The notes under the pieces were generated by a model, which ran no database searches, was not told where the DNA came from, and was given only the letters and a program-made list of their open reading frames with translations. The position numbers and the translations under genes were made by a program. Shown here one piece after another: positions 1 to 7,856 of a stretch of 64,000 nt of DNA; position 1 is the first letter of the stretch; each line of letters begins with the position of its first letter. This DNA is from Hydrogenophaga sp. (GTDB lineage: Bacteria > Pseudomonadota > Gammaproteobacteria > Burkholderiales > Burkholderiaceae_C): positions 124,001 through 188,000 of the forward strand of contig NZ_JAHCKL010000006.1 in NCBI RefSeq assembly GCF_026125785.1. The letters run 5' to 3'.

Positions 1-486
1 CCCGTCCGCGCCGCCTGGTCCGGACCGCTCGGCGCCATGACCCTGGCCGCCACGCCACAGGGCCTCTGCGGCGTGTGGTTCGACGGCCAGCGCCACGAGC
101 CGGACACTTCGGCCTGGCCGCGCGACGACCGGCACCCCCTGCTGCGCGCGGCCATGGACCAGCTTGCTGCCTACTTCGACGGCCGTCGCCTAGCGTTCGA
201 ACTGCCGCTGGACCTGGGCACCGGCACGGTGTTCCAGCAGCGCGTCTGGCAGGCGCTGCTGGGCATCGCCGCCGGCCAGACCACCAGCTACGGCGCGCTC
301 AGCGCGGCCATCGGCCAGCCCGCCGCCGTGCGAGCGCTGGGCGCCGCCGTGGGCCGCAATCCGCTGAGCATCGTCGTGCCCTGCCACCGCGTGCTGGGAT
401 CGGATGGCTCGCTCACCGGCTATGCCGGGGGCTTGCACCGCAAGACTGCGCTGCTGGCGCTGGAGCAGCGCGCCGTCCACCCATGA
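1..486 (+). CDS. ogt: Methylated-DNA-[protein]-cysteine S-methyltransferase, 5'-truncated by the window edge
   Basis: Direct-reversal DNA repair protein that moves an alkyl group from O6-alkylguanine to its own cysteine. The acceptor motif PCHRV is present near the C-terminus, followed by a GYAGG segment and KxxLLxLE, all typical of the Ogt/Ada C-terminal domain. The frame is open to base 1 and residues upstream of the ATG at 37 (SGPLGA before MTLAA) match the usual N-terminal strand of the family, so the real start lies outside the window and the ATG at 37 is internal. About 161 residues are visible, near full length. Ogt versus the C-terminal part of an Ada fusion cannot be separated because the N-terminus is missing. 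Confidence 0.88.
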   Translation, partial: PVRAAWSGPLGAMTLAATPQGLCGVWFDGQRHEPDTSAWPRDDRHPLLRAAMDQLAAYFDGRRLAFELPLDLGTGTVFQQRVWQALLGIAAGQTTSYGALSAAIGQPAAVRALGAAVGRNPLSIVVPCHRVLGSDGSLTGYAGGLHRKTALLALEQRAVHP

Positions 487-552
487 CGCGCATCAATCCC
501 CCCGCCAACGGACATCAATGGCCACCGACCGGCACCCCCATACTGTGCGCCC

Positions 553-1452
553 ATGAACACCGCGCTCGCCCTTGAATTCGTCTTGCTGGGCGCCCTCTGG
601 GGCGCCTCTTTCCTCTTCATGCGCCTGTCGGTGGTGGACTTCGGCGCCCTGCCAACCGCCTTCGTGCGCGTCTCGGTGGCCTCCGCCTTCCTGCTGCCCA
701 TCCTGCTCTGGAAGGGCCAGGGACGCCTGCTGCTGCAGCACTGGAAATCCGTCTTCCTGGTCGGCGTGCTGAACTCGGCCATCCCCTTTGCCTGCTTCTC
801 GTTCGCGCTGCTCTCCATCACCACGGGTCTCTCGGCCATCCTGAACGCCACCGTGCCGCTGTTCGGCGCCGTGGTGGCCTGGCTCTGGCTCAAGGACCGG
901 CCCAACGGTTCGCGCATCCTGGGCCTGGTGATCGGCTTCGCCGGCATCGTGGTGCTGGCCAGCGGCAAGGCCAGCTTCAAGCCCGATGCGGTCACCGGCA
1001 TCGCGCCGGCCTGGGCGGTGCTGGCCTGCCTGCTCGCCACCCTGTGCTACGGCATTGCCGCCAGCTTCACCAAGCGCTACCTGAGCGGCCTGCCCTCCAT
1101 GGTGACCGCCACCGGCAGCCAGCTCGGCGCGGTGCTGGGCCTGGCCGCGCCGGCCCTGTGGCTCTGGCCCGCCTCCGCGCCGGGTGCCACCGCCTGGGCC
1201 GCCATCGCCGCGCTCGGGGTGCTCTGCACCGGCGTGGCCTACATCCTGTACTTCCGCCTGATCGAGCGGGCCGGGCCTGCGCGCGCACTCACCGTCACCT
1301 TCCTGATACCGGTGTTCGCGCTGATCTACGGCGCGCTGCTGCTGGGCGAGACCATCACACCGCTGATGCTGGGCTGCGGCCTGGTGATCGTCTGCGGCAC
1401 CGCCCTGTCGACCGGGCTGGTGAGGCTGGGCTGGCTGGAGCCCAAGGGCTGA
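553..1452 (+). CDS. DMT-superfamily (EamA) inner-membrane transporter
   Basis: 299-residue hydrophobic protein with about ten predicted membrane segments arranged as two EamA repeats, the standard size of the RhaT/YdcZ-like drug/metabolite exporter family. The N-terminus reads LLGALWGASFLFMRL, a common first-helix signature of EamA proteins. The C-terminus keeps the usual PVFALIYGALLLGE segment preceding the last helices. It follows the methyltransferase gene by 66 bases on the same strand, but the functions do not suggest an operon. Substrate is not predictable from sequence. This family is distinct from the MFS carriers inside the catabolic block. Confidence 0.85.
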   Translation: MNTALALEFVLLGALWGASFLFMRLSVVDFGALPTAFVRVSVASAFLLPILLWKGQGRLLLQHWKSVFLVGVLNSAIPFACFSFALLSITTGLSAILNATVPLFGAVVAWLWLKDRPNGSRILGLVIGFAGIVVLASGKASFKPDAVTGIAPAWAVLACLLATLCYGIAASFTKRYLSGLPSMVTATGSQLGAVLGLAAPALWLWPASAPGATAWAAIAALGVLCTGVAYILYFRLIERAGPARALTVTFLIPVFALIYGALLLGETITPLMLGCGLVIVCGTALSTGLVRLGWLEPKG

Positions 1453-1582
1453 GCGGGGGTACGGCATTTGGTGGTCGCCGTCCCACGGTTCGGTACACCC
1501 AGGTCCCACCCGGCGAAAACGAAGCACCCGCGCGCGCGGCAGGCGTTCAATGAACGACCCGCTCACAACGAAGGAGTCCTTC

Positions 1583-2587
1583 ATGCCACTCGCCGCGCTG
1601 CGCTACCTCACCATCGCTGCCCTGGCCGCCGAAGCGCAAGCCCAGGGCGCGGCCGCCGCCCAAGACCTTGAGGCACACCAAGACCCACACCTGGGCGGCC
1701 CCGGCTACACCGCCGGGCCGCCCGCGCGGGCCGGCGCCGCGGGCGGGGCCCATGCCCCCAGAACGCCGGCTGGCTTCGACCTCGCCTCCCCCATCGCGCC
1801 GGATGCGCTCGGCCTAGCCGGCCCGCTGAGGGACATCCGCCTGCAGGCGGCGTTTCCGGGCCAACGGTCCACCCCCCAGGCCGGCGACGTGCTCATCGTC
1901 ACCGAAGCCCACACGCATCCGCAGCGGCGCACGGCCTATGTCAAGGCCTTGCAAGCCTATTGCGAGCAACAGGGTCTTCCGGTGGCCGTGCGCTATGAAC
2001 GCGAGTTGCAGGGCACTCACGGGACCGTGCCGCCCGCGACCGGCGAGTCGGCAGCGCTGGAACGCAGCTACACGCCGGAGCATGCGGTGTGGGTCGTTGG
2101 CAATGCTGCCCTAGACGACAACCCGTCTGAAGGCAACCGCCTCGTCGAGGCCTGCAACGGCCAGAGAGACCAGGACATGGCCAGCGCCATCCAGGCGCTG
2201 CGTGGGCGGCACCCCGATGCGCTCGTCGTCGCCGTCATGGGCGCCGGCCACGCGCCCGACGTGCGCCGCCTGCTGCGCACCCGGGGCACACCCTGTGGCA
2301 TCGTGAGCACCGTGCCTTCCGCCCATGCCGACAGCGAGTCGGCCTTTGCGGCAGACCGCCGGCAGTTTCGCCAGGACACGGCCACGAGACCGGGCTACGG
2401 ATGCAACGACGCCAGCGCCCACAGGTTCCTCCCGCCGCACTACCGGTCGGTGCTGGAGCAGGTCAAGCAAAGCATGGAAGCCGAGCGGCGGCAGGTAGAG
2501 CGGCAGCATACGGGCCAGGCCCGGCACGACACACAGAAGCAGCACCAGCGCGCCCCAGTCCGCAGCCCAGGGCACGGTGGCCGCTGA
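1583..2587 (+). CDS. Exported protein with ChaN/TraB (Tiki-superfamily)-like motifs, function unknown
   Basis: I chose the ATG at 1583 because AAGGAG lies 8 bases before it and the product then begins with a plausible signal peptide (Ala-rich, possible cleavage after AEAQAQ near residue 21). The 334-residue product shows T-E-A-H at residues 107-110, RDQDMA at 195-200 and VMGAGHA at 218-224. This spacing recalls the GExH, RD-x-x-MA and G-x-GH motifs of ChaN/EreA/TraB-type Tiki-fold proteins (family knowledge, not a search result). Residues 30-100 are low complexity and the last 50 are hydrophilic and probably disordered. It may be a degenerate or host-specific member; no neighbour gives a function. 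Confidence 0.5.
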   Translation: MPLAALRYLTIAALAAEAQAQGAAAAQDLEAHQDPHLGGPGYTAGPPARAGAAGGAHAPRTPAGFDLASPIAPDALGLAGPLRDIRLQAAFPGQRSTPQAGDVLIVTEAHTHPQRRTAYVKALQAYCEQQGLPVAVRYERELQGTHGTVPPATGESAALERSYTPEHAVWVVGNAALDDNPSEGNRLVEACNGQRDQDMASAIQALRGRHPDALVVAVMGAGHAPDVRRLLRTRGTPCGIVSTVPSAHADSESAFAADRRQFRQDTATRPGYGCNDASAHRFLPPHYRSVLEQVKQSMEAERRQVERQHTGQARHDTQKQHQRAPVRSPGHGGR

Positions 2588-2596
2588 CGGCGCTCG

Positions 2597-3553
2597 CTAC
2601 AGGTCGAGCACCAGCGTCGGCGATTTCGATCCCGAGCAGCAGATCATGATCTGCCGGTTCTCGCGCCGCTCCTCATCCGTCAGGTACTCGTCGCGGTGAT
2701 CGGGTTCGCCTTCGATCACCCCCGTCATGCAGGTGCCGCAGACACCCGCGCTGCAGGCGTACTGGACCGACACCGCGTGGTCCAGCAGCGCGTCCAGGAT
2801 GGTCTTGCCCGGAGCCACCGCGATGCGCTGTCCGCTGCGCTGAAGCACCAGTTCAAAACCGCCGGCGGTGGCGGCCTCGCTGCTGGCGGCAAAACGCTCC
2901 AGATGCACCTGTGCCGACGGGCGTGCCGCGCACGCCGCCTGGAAGGCCTCGATCATGCGGGCCGGTCCGCAACCATAGAAGTGCGCATCGGCTGGCGCCG
3001 CGGCCACGGCGGCAGCCATGTCCAGCCGCACCTGCCCGGCCTCGCCACAGTGCAGCGTCACGCGCCCACGGCCGGCGTCGAGCGCGCGCAATTCGTCCAG
3101 AAAGGCTGCATGAGCGGGTGAGCGCGCCGCGTAGTGCAGGCGCCAGGGTCGGCCCTCGCGTTCGAGCTGCCGCGCCATCGACAGCAGCGGCGTGATGCCG
3201 ATGCCGCCGGCCACGAGCACCGATTCCGAGGGGGTGTCGGCCAGCGCGAAATCGTTGACCGGCGGGCGAACCTCCAGCACGTCGCCGACGCGCGGGCGGT
3301 CGTGCAACCACACCGAACCGCCACGGCCCTCGGCCTCGCGCAGCACCGCGATCACGTAGCGGTGGGTCTCACGCGGGTCGTTGAGCAGCGAGTAGCTGCG
3401 CACCTTCTCGCCGGGCAACAGGAAATCGACGTGGGCGCCGGCGGTGAACCCGGGCAAGGCCCCGCCGTCGGCGGCCACGAACTCCAGGGACACGATGCCT
3501 TGCGCCTCCAGGCGGATCTGGCGCAGGCGTACCTTCAGGGACTGATCGGCCAT
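2597..3553 (-). CDS. Phthalate-dioxygenase-reductase-type oxidoreductase (FMN, NAD(H), plant-type 2Fe-2S)
   Basis: Electron-transfer partner of the adjacent Rieske oxygenase. The 318-residue product has the domain order of PDR/VanB reductases: an N-terminal FMN-binding barrel with RSYSLLND, a nucleotide domain with GGIGITPLLSMA, and a C-terminal 2Fe-2S domain with the C-x4-C-x2-C pattern (CSAGVCGTC) and a fourth cysteine in MICCS. The start at 3553 has AAGGA about 8 bases upstream and lies 7 bases after the oxygenase stop, so the two are co-transcribed. A longer frame reaches 3661 but overlaps the oxygenase gene and has no family similarity. It is the last gene of a four-gene operon starting at 7667. 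Confidence 0.9.
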   Translation of the reverse strand: MADQSLKVRLRQIRLEAQGIVSLEFVAADGGALPGFTAGAHVDFLLPGEKVRSYSLLNDPRETHRYVIAVLREAEGRGGSVWLHDRPRVGDVLEVRPPVNDFALADTPSESVLVAGGIGITPLLSMARQLEREGRPWRLHYAARSPAHAAFLDELRALDAGRGRVTLHCGEAGQVRLDMAAAVAAAPADAHFYGCGPARMIEAFQAACAARPSAQVHLERFAASSEAATAGGFELVLQRSGQRIAVAPGKTILDALLDHAVSVQYACSAGVCGTCMTGVIEGEPDHRDEYLTDEERRENRQIMICCSGSKSPTLVLDL

Positions 3554-3560
3554 GCGGTCC

Positions 3561-4880
3561 TTAAGGCGCGTAGCCAAAGTCCGCACCCAGGCGCGCGCGC
3601 ATGTGCTCGGCGCCTTGTTCCTGCCAGGAAGCCTTGGCCGGCAAGGTGAGCGAGACCGCACGGACCATCCAGAGCTCCGGATCGGCGTAGCGCGGCGGGC
3701 GCGTCTGGCGCTGGTCGAGGTTGCGCACGGTCTCCAGCAGGAGGCGCCGCGTCATGGCGATGCCGGTGTCGCTGATGCCCAGGTGCTCCTGGCTGCGGTC
3801 GTAGATGGGTGCCACGCCCGACTGGCAGGCGGCGTCCTGCACCCACAGGCCGGGCAGACCGGAGAACCAGGTCTTGGTCTGCGTGTCGTAGTTGAAGCGG
3901 AAACCGTTTTCGAGGTTGAACTTGGTCCAGTACTTGGCAAAGGGCACACTCACCGGCCGGGGCGCGAACGCATGCTCGCTGGCGTGGCCGGTCTCGCGGC
4001 CCGCGTGGCCCTCGATGAAGAGCTTGCGGGTCTTCTCGTACAGCGGCTGCGAGGGGTGGTACGAAAACATGATGCACATCGTGTTCTCGTCGTCGATCGG
4101 CACCCAGGCATGGCCGCTGAGCTCGGGGTACTTGGATTGCGGAGGCACCAGCGTGTAGAAGGGCAGCAGGAACTGGTTGACGCGCCAGTACCAGGTGTCT
4201 TCGTCCAGCACGCGGCGAGAGGCGATGCTCATGCCCTGGTCACCGCGCTGGCACTCGAACACCGGGCGCAGGTCCTTCTTGGCCACCCACTCGTTGATGG
4301 CACCCTGCGAGTCGATGCGACCGTGCAGGATGGCCGCGTGAGCCGAGTCGATCTCTCCCTCGACCGCCTGCAGCCAGTTGCACTCCTGCACACGGAAGCT
4401 CACGTGCACGTTCTCCTGCGGCACCATGTTCCACTCCAGCGCCGGCAGCGGCGGCGGCGCGTCCTGGTCGGGCCCCATGTAGGCCCAGACCACGCCATTG
4501 CGCTCCACGCAGGGGTAGCTCTTGATCTTCACCTTGGACTTGAGGCGACTGTCCTCGGGCTCGGCGGGCATGTCCACGACCTGGCCGTTCACATCGAACT
4601 TCCAGCCGTGGTAGACACAGCGCAGGCCGCAGTCTTCATTGCGCGCGAAGATCAATGGCGCACCGCGGTGCGGGCACACATGGTCCACCAGACCCAGGCG
4701 GCCTTCGCCATCGCGGAACGCGATCAGGTCTTCGCCCAGCAGGCGCACGCGCACCGGCTGCCCATTCGCTTCGAGATCCGTCGAAGGCAGGAACGGCAAC
4801 CAGTACAAACGCATGAGCTTGCCCATGGGCGCATCGGGGCCGACGCGCACCAGCAGTTCGTTGTCTTCGCGGGAAAGCAT
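3561..4880 (-). CDS. Rieske non-heme iron oxygenase, alpha subunit, phthalate 4,5-dioxygenase type
   Basis: Predicted terminal oxygenase hydroxylating a ring or activated carbon with O2 and electrons from the reductase at 2597-3553. The 439-residue product has the Rieske motif C69-P-H71 with C88-x2-H91, and the mononuclear-iron helix D178-x2-H181-x4-H186. The N-terminus (LSREDNELLVRVG) is characteristic of phthalate dioxygenase-like single-component oxygenases, which pair with PDR-type reductases exactly as here. Start 4880 is preceded by AGGAG. No beta subunit is present, as expected for this homo-oligomeric class. The substrate is unknown; a KshA-type steroid hydroxylase role is less likely from the N-terminal signature. 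Confidence 0.9.
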   Translation of the reverse strand: MLSREDNELLVRVGPDAPMGKLMRLYWLPFLPSTDLEANGQPVRVRLLGEDLIAFRDGEGRLGLVDHVCPHRGAPLIFARNEDCGLRCVYHGWKFDVNGQVVDMPAEPEDSRLKSKVKIKSYPCVERNGVVWAYMGPDQDAPPPLPALEWNMVPQENVHVSFRVQECNWLQAVEGEIDSAHAAILHGRIDSQGAINEWVAKKDLRPVFECQRGDQGMSIASRRVLDEDTWYWRVNQFLLPFYTLVPPQSKYPELSGHAWVPIDDENTMCIMFSYHPSQPLYEKTRKLFIEGHAGRETGHASEHAFAPRPVSVPFAKYWTKFNLENGFRFNYDTQTKTWFSGLPGLWVQDAACQSGVAPIYDRSQEHLGISDTGIAMTRRLLLETVRNLDQRQTRPPRYADPELWMVRAVSLTLPAKASWQEQGAEHMRARLGADFGYAP

Positions 4881-4926
4881 GGGGAAGAGTCTCCTGTCGT
4901 GGGGGATTCGTTGGAAAGGAAAGCGC

Positions 4927-6687
4927 TCAGGCCGGCTCGGCCGTTGTGGTCCGGGAGGCCTGGTCCTGAGCCAGCATGGGCTCCAACCCGGCCAGGTAGC
5001 GCCCGGTGAGGTAGCCAAAGGTCAGGATGGGGCCCAGCGTAATCCCTGCGCCGGGGTAGTTGCCACCCATCACGCTGGCGCGGTCGTTGCCGACGGCGAA
5101 CAGCCCGGGAACCGGCGCTCCGTGCGGGCCGGTCACGCGGCCCGCCAGGTCGGTGGTGATGCCGTCGAAGCTCCCCAGGTCGCCCACCAGCAGCTTGAGC
5201 GCGTAGTAAGGTCCGTCACCGATCGGCGCTACGCAAGGGTTGGGCTTGTGCTCGGGGTCGGCCAGGTACCGGTTGAAGGACGTCCGGCCGCGGCCGAACG
5301 CGGGGTCCTCACCGCGCACAGCACCTTCGTTGTACTGGCGCACCGTTTCCTCCAGGCCCACCGGGTCCAGGCCCGCATTGCGCGCCAGTTCAGCCAGCGT
5401 ACGGCCCTTGACCAGGTAGCCGTTGCGCACGAAACCACCCAGCGGCATCGGCGCGGGCTTGGCGTAGCCCAAGCCGTACTTGCCGATGGTGGCCTGGTCG
5501 CAGACCAGCCACATCGCGGTCTCGCGCTGGTCGCGGCAAGCCTCGATCATGGCCGCGCCCACGTCGTGGTAGGAGTTCGACTCGTTGGTGAAGCGCCGGC
5601 CATTGCGAAGCACGCCGATGATGCCCGGCTTGTAGCGGTCCAGCAGGTGCGGGAAGGCGCCGAAACTGCCGTCCTTGCGCGGCACCTTGGAGGTAGGCAT
5701 CCAGGCCGCGGCGGAGGTGAAGCGGATCGGCACCGTGCCGCCCACCTGTTCGGCCATGCGTGCGCCGTCGCCGGTGTTTTCCGCCGGCACCGGAGAAAAA
5801 TGCTCGCCGCCTCGCCGCAGGTGCGGGTAGGCTCGCTCGATGCGTGCCTTGTCGTGAGCAAAGCCGCCAGCGGCCAGCACCACGCCCTTGCGCGCACGAA
5901 TCACGCGCTCGCCCTGCGGTCCCGCCACGCGCGCGCCGACCACGCGCCCTTGTTCGACGATGAGCCCGCTCGCGGGCGTGGAGGTGTGGATGGGGATGTT
6001 CAGGTCCAGCGCGGATTTGGCCAGCCGCGCGGCCAGCGCATTGCCGCTGGTCACTTGCACGCCACGCCGGTACAGCACCAGTTCCTTGACGTGGTTGAGC
6101 AGGCGCTTGCACACGTACATCGCCGACTTGAACGACTTGGTGGCGTTGAAGAAATGCTTGAGATCGGCGTTCGACGAGTTGAACATCATGCCGATGAAGG
6201 TGATGGTCTGTAGCGGCGGCCGCAGCCGGGCCATGTCATGGCCCAGTCCCCGGATGTCGTAGGGCGCGGCCAGGATGGAGCGCCCGATATCGACGCCCCC
6301 GTCTACGTCCGGGTGGTAGTCCGGGTACAGCGTGGGGACGAACTTCACCGAGGTCTCGCGTTCGAAGAACGCCACCATCTCCGGGCCGCGGTCAATGAAA
6401 GCCTCTACCGCGGGCTGGTCGAAGAAGGCTCCTGTTTCCGCGCGCATGTAGCGCATGGCGGCCTCGCGGCTGTCCTGTATGCCGGCTTTGCGCGCGTGCG
6501 GATTGCCGGGGATCCAGAGCACCCCACCCGAGAAGGCGGTGGTTCCGCCGAACGTGTCTGCCTTCTCCACCACCACCACGTCCAGCCCGTGGTGCTTCGC
6601 GGTGATGGCGGTGGAAAGGCCGCCAGCGCCCGCGCCGATGACCAGCACGTCGCATTCGGCAAAGGAGGTCGGCTCGGCCTGGCTCAT
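4927..6687 (-). CDS. FAD-dependent dehydrogenase, 3-ketosteroid-delta1-dehydrogenase-like (FAD_binding_2)
   Basis: 586-residue flavoprotein probably inserting a double bond beside a carbonyl or carboxyl group. Residues 18-23 (GAGAGG) form the ADP-binding loop. Then comes GGTTAFSGGVLWIPGNP, a signature shared with 3-ketosteroid dehydrogenases, and near the C-terminus GNYPGAGITLGP, the family's flavin-proximal motif. Length matches the KstD family (about 550-590). The start codon overlaps the upstream flavin reductase stop by four bases (ATGA), implying translational coupling; the Rieske gene follows after 46 bases. The actual acceptor and substrate are unknown; related flavoproteins act on many cyclic ketones and acids, so steroid specificity should not be assumed. 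Confidence 0.85.
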   Translation of the reverse strand: MSQAEPTSFAECDVLVIGAGAGGLSTAITAKHHGLDVVVVEKADTFGGTTAFSGGVLWIPGNPHARKAGIQDSREAAMRYMRAETGAFFDQPAVEAFIDRGPEMVAFFERETSVKFVPTLYPDYHPDVDGGVDIGRSILAAPYDIRGLGHDMARLRPPLQTITFIGMMFNSSNADLKHFFNATKSFKSAMYVCKRLLNHVKELVLYRRGVQVTSGNALAARLAKSALDLNIPIHTSTPASGLIVEQGRVVGARVAGPQGERVIRARKGVVLAAGGFAHDKARIERAYPHLRRGGEHFSPVPAENTGDGARMAEQVGGTVPIRFTSAAAWMPTSKVPRKDGSFGAFPHLLDRYKPGIIGVLRNGRRFTNESNSYHDVGAAMIEACRDQRETAMWLVCDQATIGKYGLGYAKPAPMPLGGFVRNGYLVKGRTLAELARNAGLDPVGLEETVRQYNEGAVRGEDPAFGRGRTSFNRYLADPEHKPNPCVAPIGDGPYYALKLLVGDLGSFDGITTDLAGRVTGPHGAPVPGLFAVGNDRASVMGGNYPGAGITLGPILTFGYLTGRYLAGLEPMLAQDQASRTTTAEPA

Positions 6688-7667
6688 GGCGCTGCGGTGG
6701 AAGTCTGGTTGGCCACGGTGCCACGGCGCATCTCGTCGAAATAATGCGACATGGCGGCCTCCGCGGCGTCCGCATCCCGGCGGCGCAGGTGCGAGAGGAT
6801 CTGTTTGCGCACCGGCACCAGGTCAGGCCGGTAACGCAGCGAAGAATCCGCCTTGAGGATCTGGCGCATGATGTTGGTCAGCGTCTCGGAGACCACGACC
6901 AGCACCTCGTTGTGCGCGGCACGGGTGATCAGGCGAAAGAACTCCAGGCTGGCCTCCGCGCGTTGCTCGCGCTCCTCCGGCGCCACCAGTTGCTCGATCT
7001 GCAGAATGTTGTGTTCGATGGCATCGAAGTCCTCGTCCACACCGTTTTCGCAGGCCAGGCGCAGGAGCATGCAGTTCACCAGGCGCCGAGCCTGGTCGAG
7101 GTTCTGCGGCTCCATGCGCCCGCGCGATGCCAGTTCGCGCAGGGACTGCGTGAGCATCATGTAGGCCCCCTTGTAGAACACCAGGGAGTCCTCGTGGCGG
7201 CCGTGATCGAACTTGGCCACCTGCCCCAGGAAGAGCACGTGGTCCCCCGCGAGATGTTCGGCGAACTTGTCGCACTCGAAGGTGGCGACGCAGTCCTCGA
7301 TGATGGGCAGCCCACGGTGGCCCGCACGCCAGGCCACGCCCTCGAACTTGTCGGCGATCTGGCCGCTGGCGAACCGGTTGGAAAGATCCTTCTGGTCCTC
7401 GGCCAGGATGTTGATGGCGAAGGCGCCGGCGCTGCGGAAGGCTTCCAGGCTCTTGCTGTTGATGCGCAGCCCCCAGGACACCAGCGGAGGCTCAAGCGAC
7501 ACCGAACTGAATGAATTGCACGTCAGTCCGATGGGGCGACCGTCCGCGCCGGCCGTGGTGATGATCGCCACTCCGGTGGGAAAGGCCCCCAGCGCATTGC
7601 GGAAAGCCCGCACGTCGAAGAGGCTGACCTCTTGCTTCTCGGCGACCTGGCTGGCGGATTCGGACAT
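6684..7667 (-). CDS. Fusion of flavin reductase (FMN-binding split barrel) and FCD ligand-sensor domain
   Basis: 327 residues. Residues about 17-165 form a flavin-reductase-like split barrel (FRNALGAFPTGVAIIT; TCNSFSSVSLEPPLVSW), the class that supplies reduced FMN/FAD to two-component monooxygenases. From about residue 165 (MLTQSL) the sequence becomes an FCD domain, the all-helical effector domain of FadR-type GntR regulators, with no helix-turn-helix anywhere. The FCD half aligns well by eye with the C-terminal half of the GntR regulator at 15164-16015, including MLTQSL at the junction and FFRLI, where the usual metal-binding His of FH is replaced by Arg. First gene of the operon 7667 to 2597, preceded by a good promoter and an operator-like palindrome. 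Confidence 0.85.
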   Translation of the reverse strand: MSESASQVAEKQEVSLFDVRAFRNALGAFPTGVAIITTAGADGRPIGLTCNSFSSVSLEPPLVSWGLRINSKSLEAFRSAGAFAINILAEDQKDLSNRFASGQIADKFEGVAWRAGHRGLPIIEDCVATFECDKFAEHLAGDHVLFLGQVAKFDHGRHEDSLVFYKGAYMMLTQSLRELASRGRMEPQNLDQARRLVNCMLLRLACENGVDEDFDAIEHNILQIEQLVAPEEREQRAEASLEFFRLITRAAHNEVLVVVSETLTNIMRQILKADSSLRYRPDLVPVRKQILSHLRRRDADAAEAAMSHYFDEMRRGTVANQTSTAAP

Positions 7668-7711
7668 GGATGTCTCCTGATGGGAAGTGCGCCGGCAGGA
7701 CGCATCGGGGC

Positions 7712-7740
7712 ATTATGGCCCTACCGCCTATTTTCGTCAA
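7712..7740 (-). promoter_or_regulatory. Sigma70-type promoter of the flavin reductase/flavoprotein/Rieske operon
   Basis: On the minus strand, -35 TTGACG (7735-7740) and -10 CATAAT (7712-7717) are separated by exactly 17 bases, 45 bases upstream of the first start codon. The palindrome at 7741-7751 abuts the -35 element. Confidence 0.65.
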
Positions 7741-7751
7741 TGGTATTACCA
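7741..7751. promoter_or_regulatory. Operator-like palindrome TGGTATTACCA
   Basis: Perfect dyad matching the TGGTNNNACCA core known for the FadR/PdhR branch of GntR regulators. It abuts the -35 box of the leftward promoter at 7712-7740. One of seven related sites in this block. Confidence 0.65.
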
Positions 7752-7798
7752 ATACATATGCATGGCATCTGAAAGAACACATGCGAACGGTTTTTTCC

Positions 7799-7827
7799 TC
7801 GAATGGTCAGTCCATTGCAGATATACT
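7799..7827 (+). promoter_or_regulatory. Probable promoter of the thiolase-like/DUF35/NIPSNAP/regulator operon
   Basis: -10 TATACT at 7822-7827 is a near-perfect match. The -35 region 17 bases upstream (TCGAAT) is poor, suggesting dependence on an activator or a weak basal promoter. GAGG sits 10 bases before the ATG at 7857. Confidence 0.45.
7802..7816. promoter_or_regulatory. Operator-like palindrome AATGG-N5-CCATT in the rightward promoter
   Basis: Perfect 5-base arms around TCAGT. It ends 5 bases before a TATACT -10 hexamer (7822-7827) of the thiolase-like gene, so a bound repressor would occupy the -35/-10 spacer. Confidence 0.65.
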
Positions 7828-7856
7828 GAACCGTCAACCAACAAGAGGAACACAGC

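Noticed and set aside
3561-4880. Assignment of the Rieske oxygenase as a steroid 9-alpha-hydroxylase (KshA)
   Set aside because: The KstD-like neighbour made this tempting, but the N-terminal signature and the FMN-type reductase partner are those of phthalate-dioxygenase systems.
3552-5009. Long open frame on the plus strand (485 codons)
   Set aside because: It lies antisense to the Rieske oxygenase, whose motifs are unambiguous; its own translation is low-complexity with no family features. GC-rich codon bias keeps the opposite frame open.
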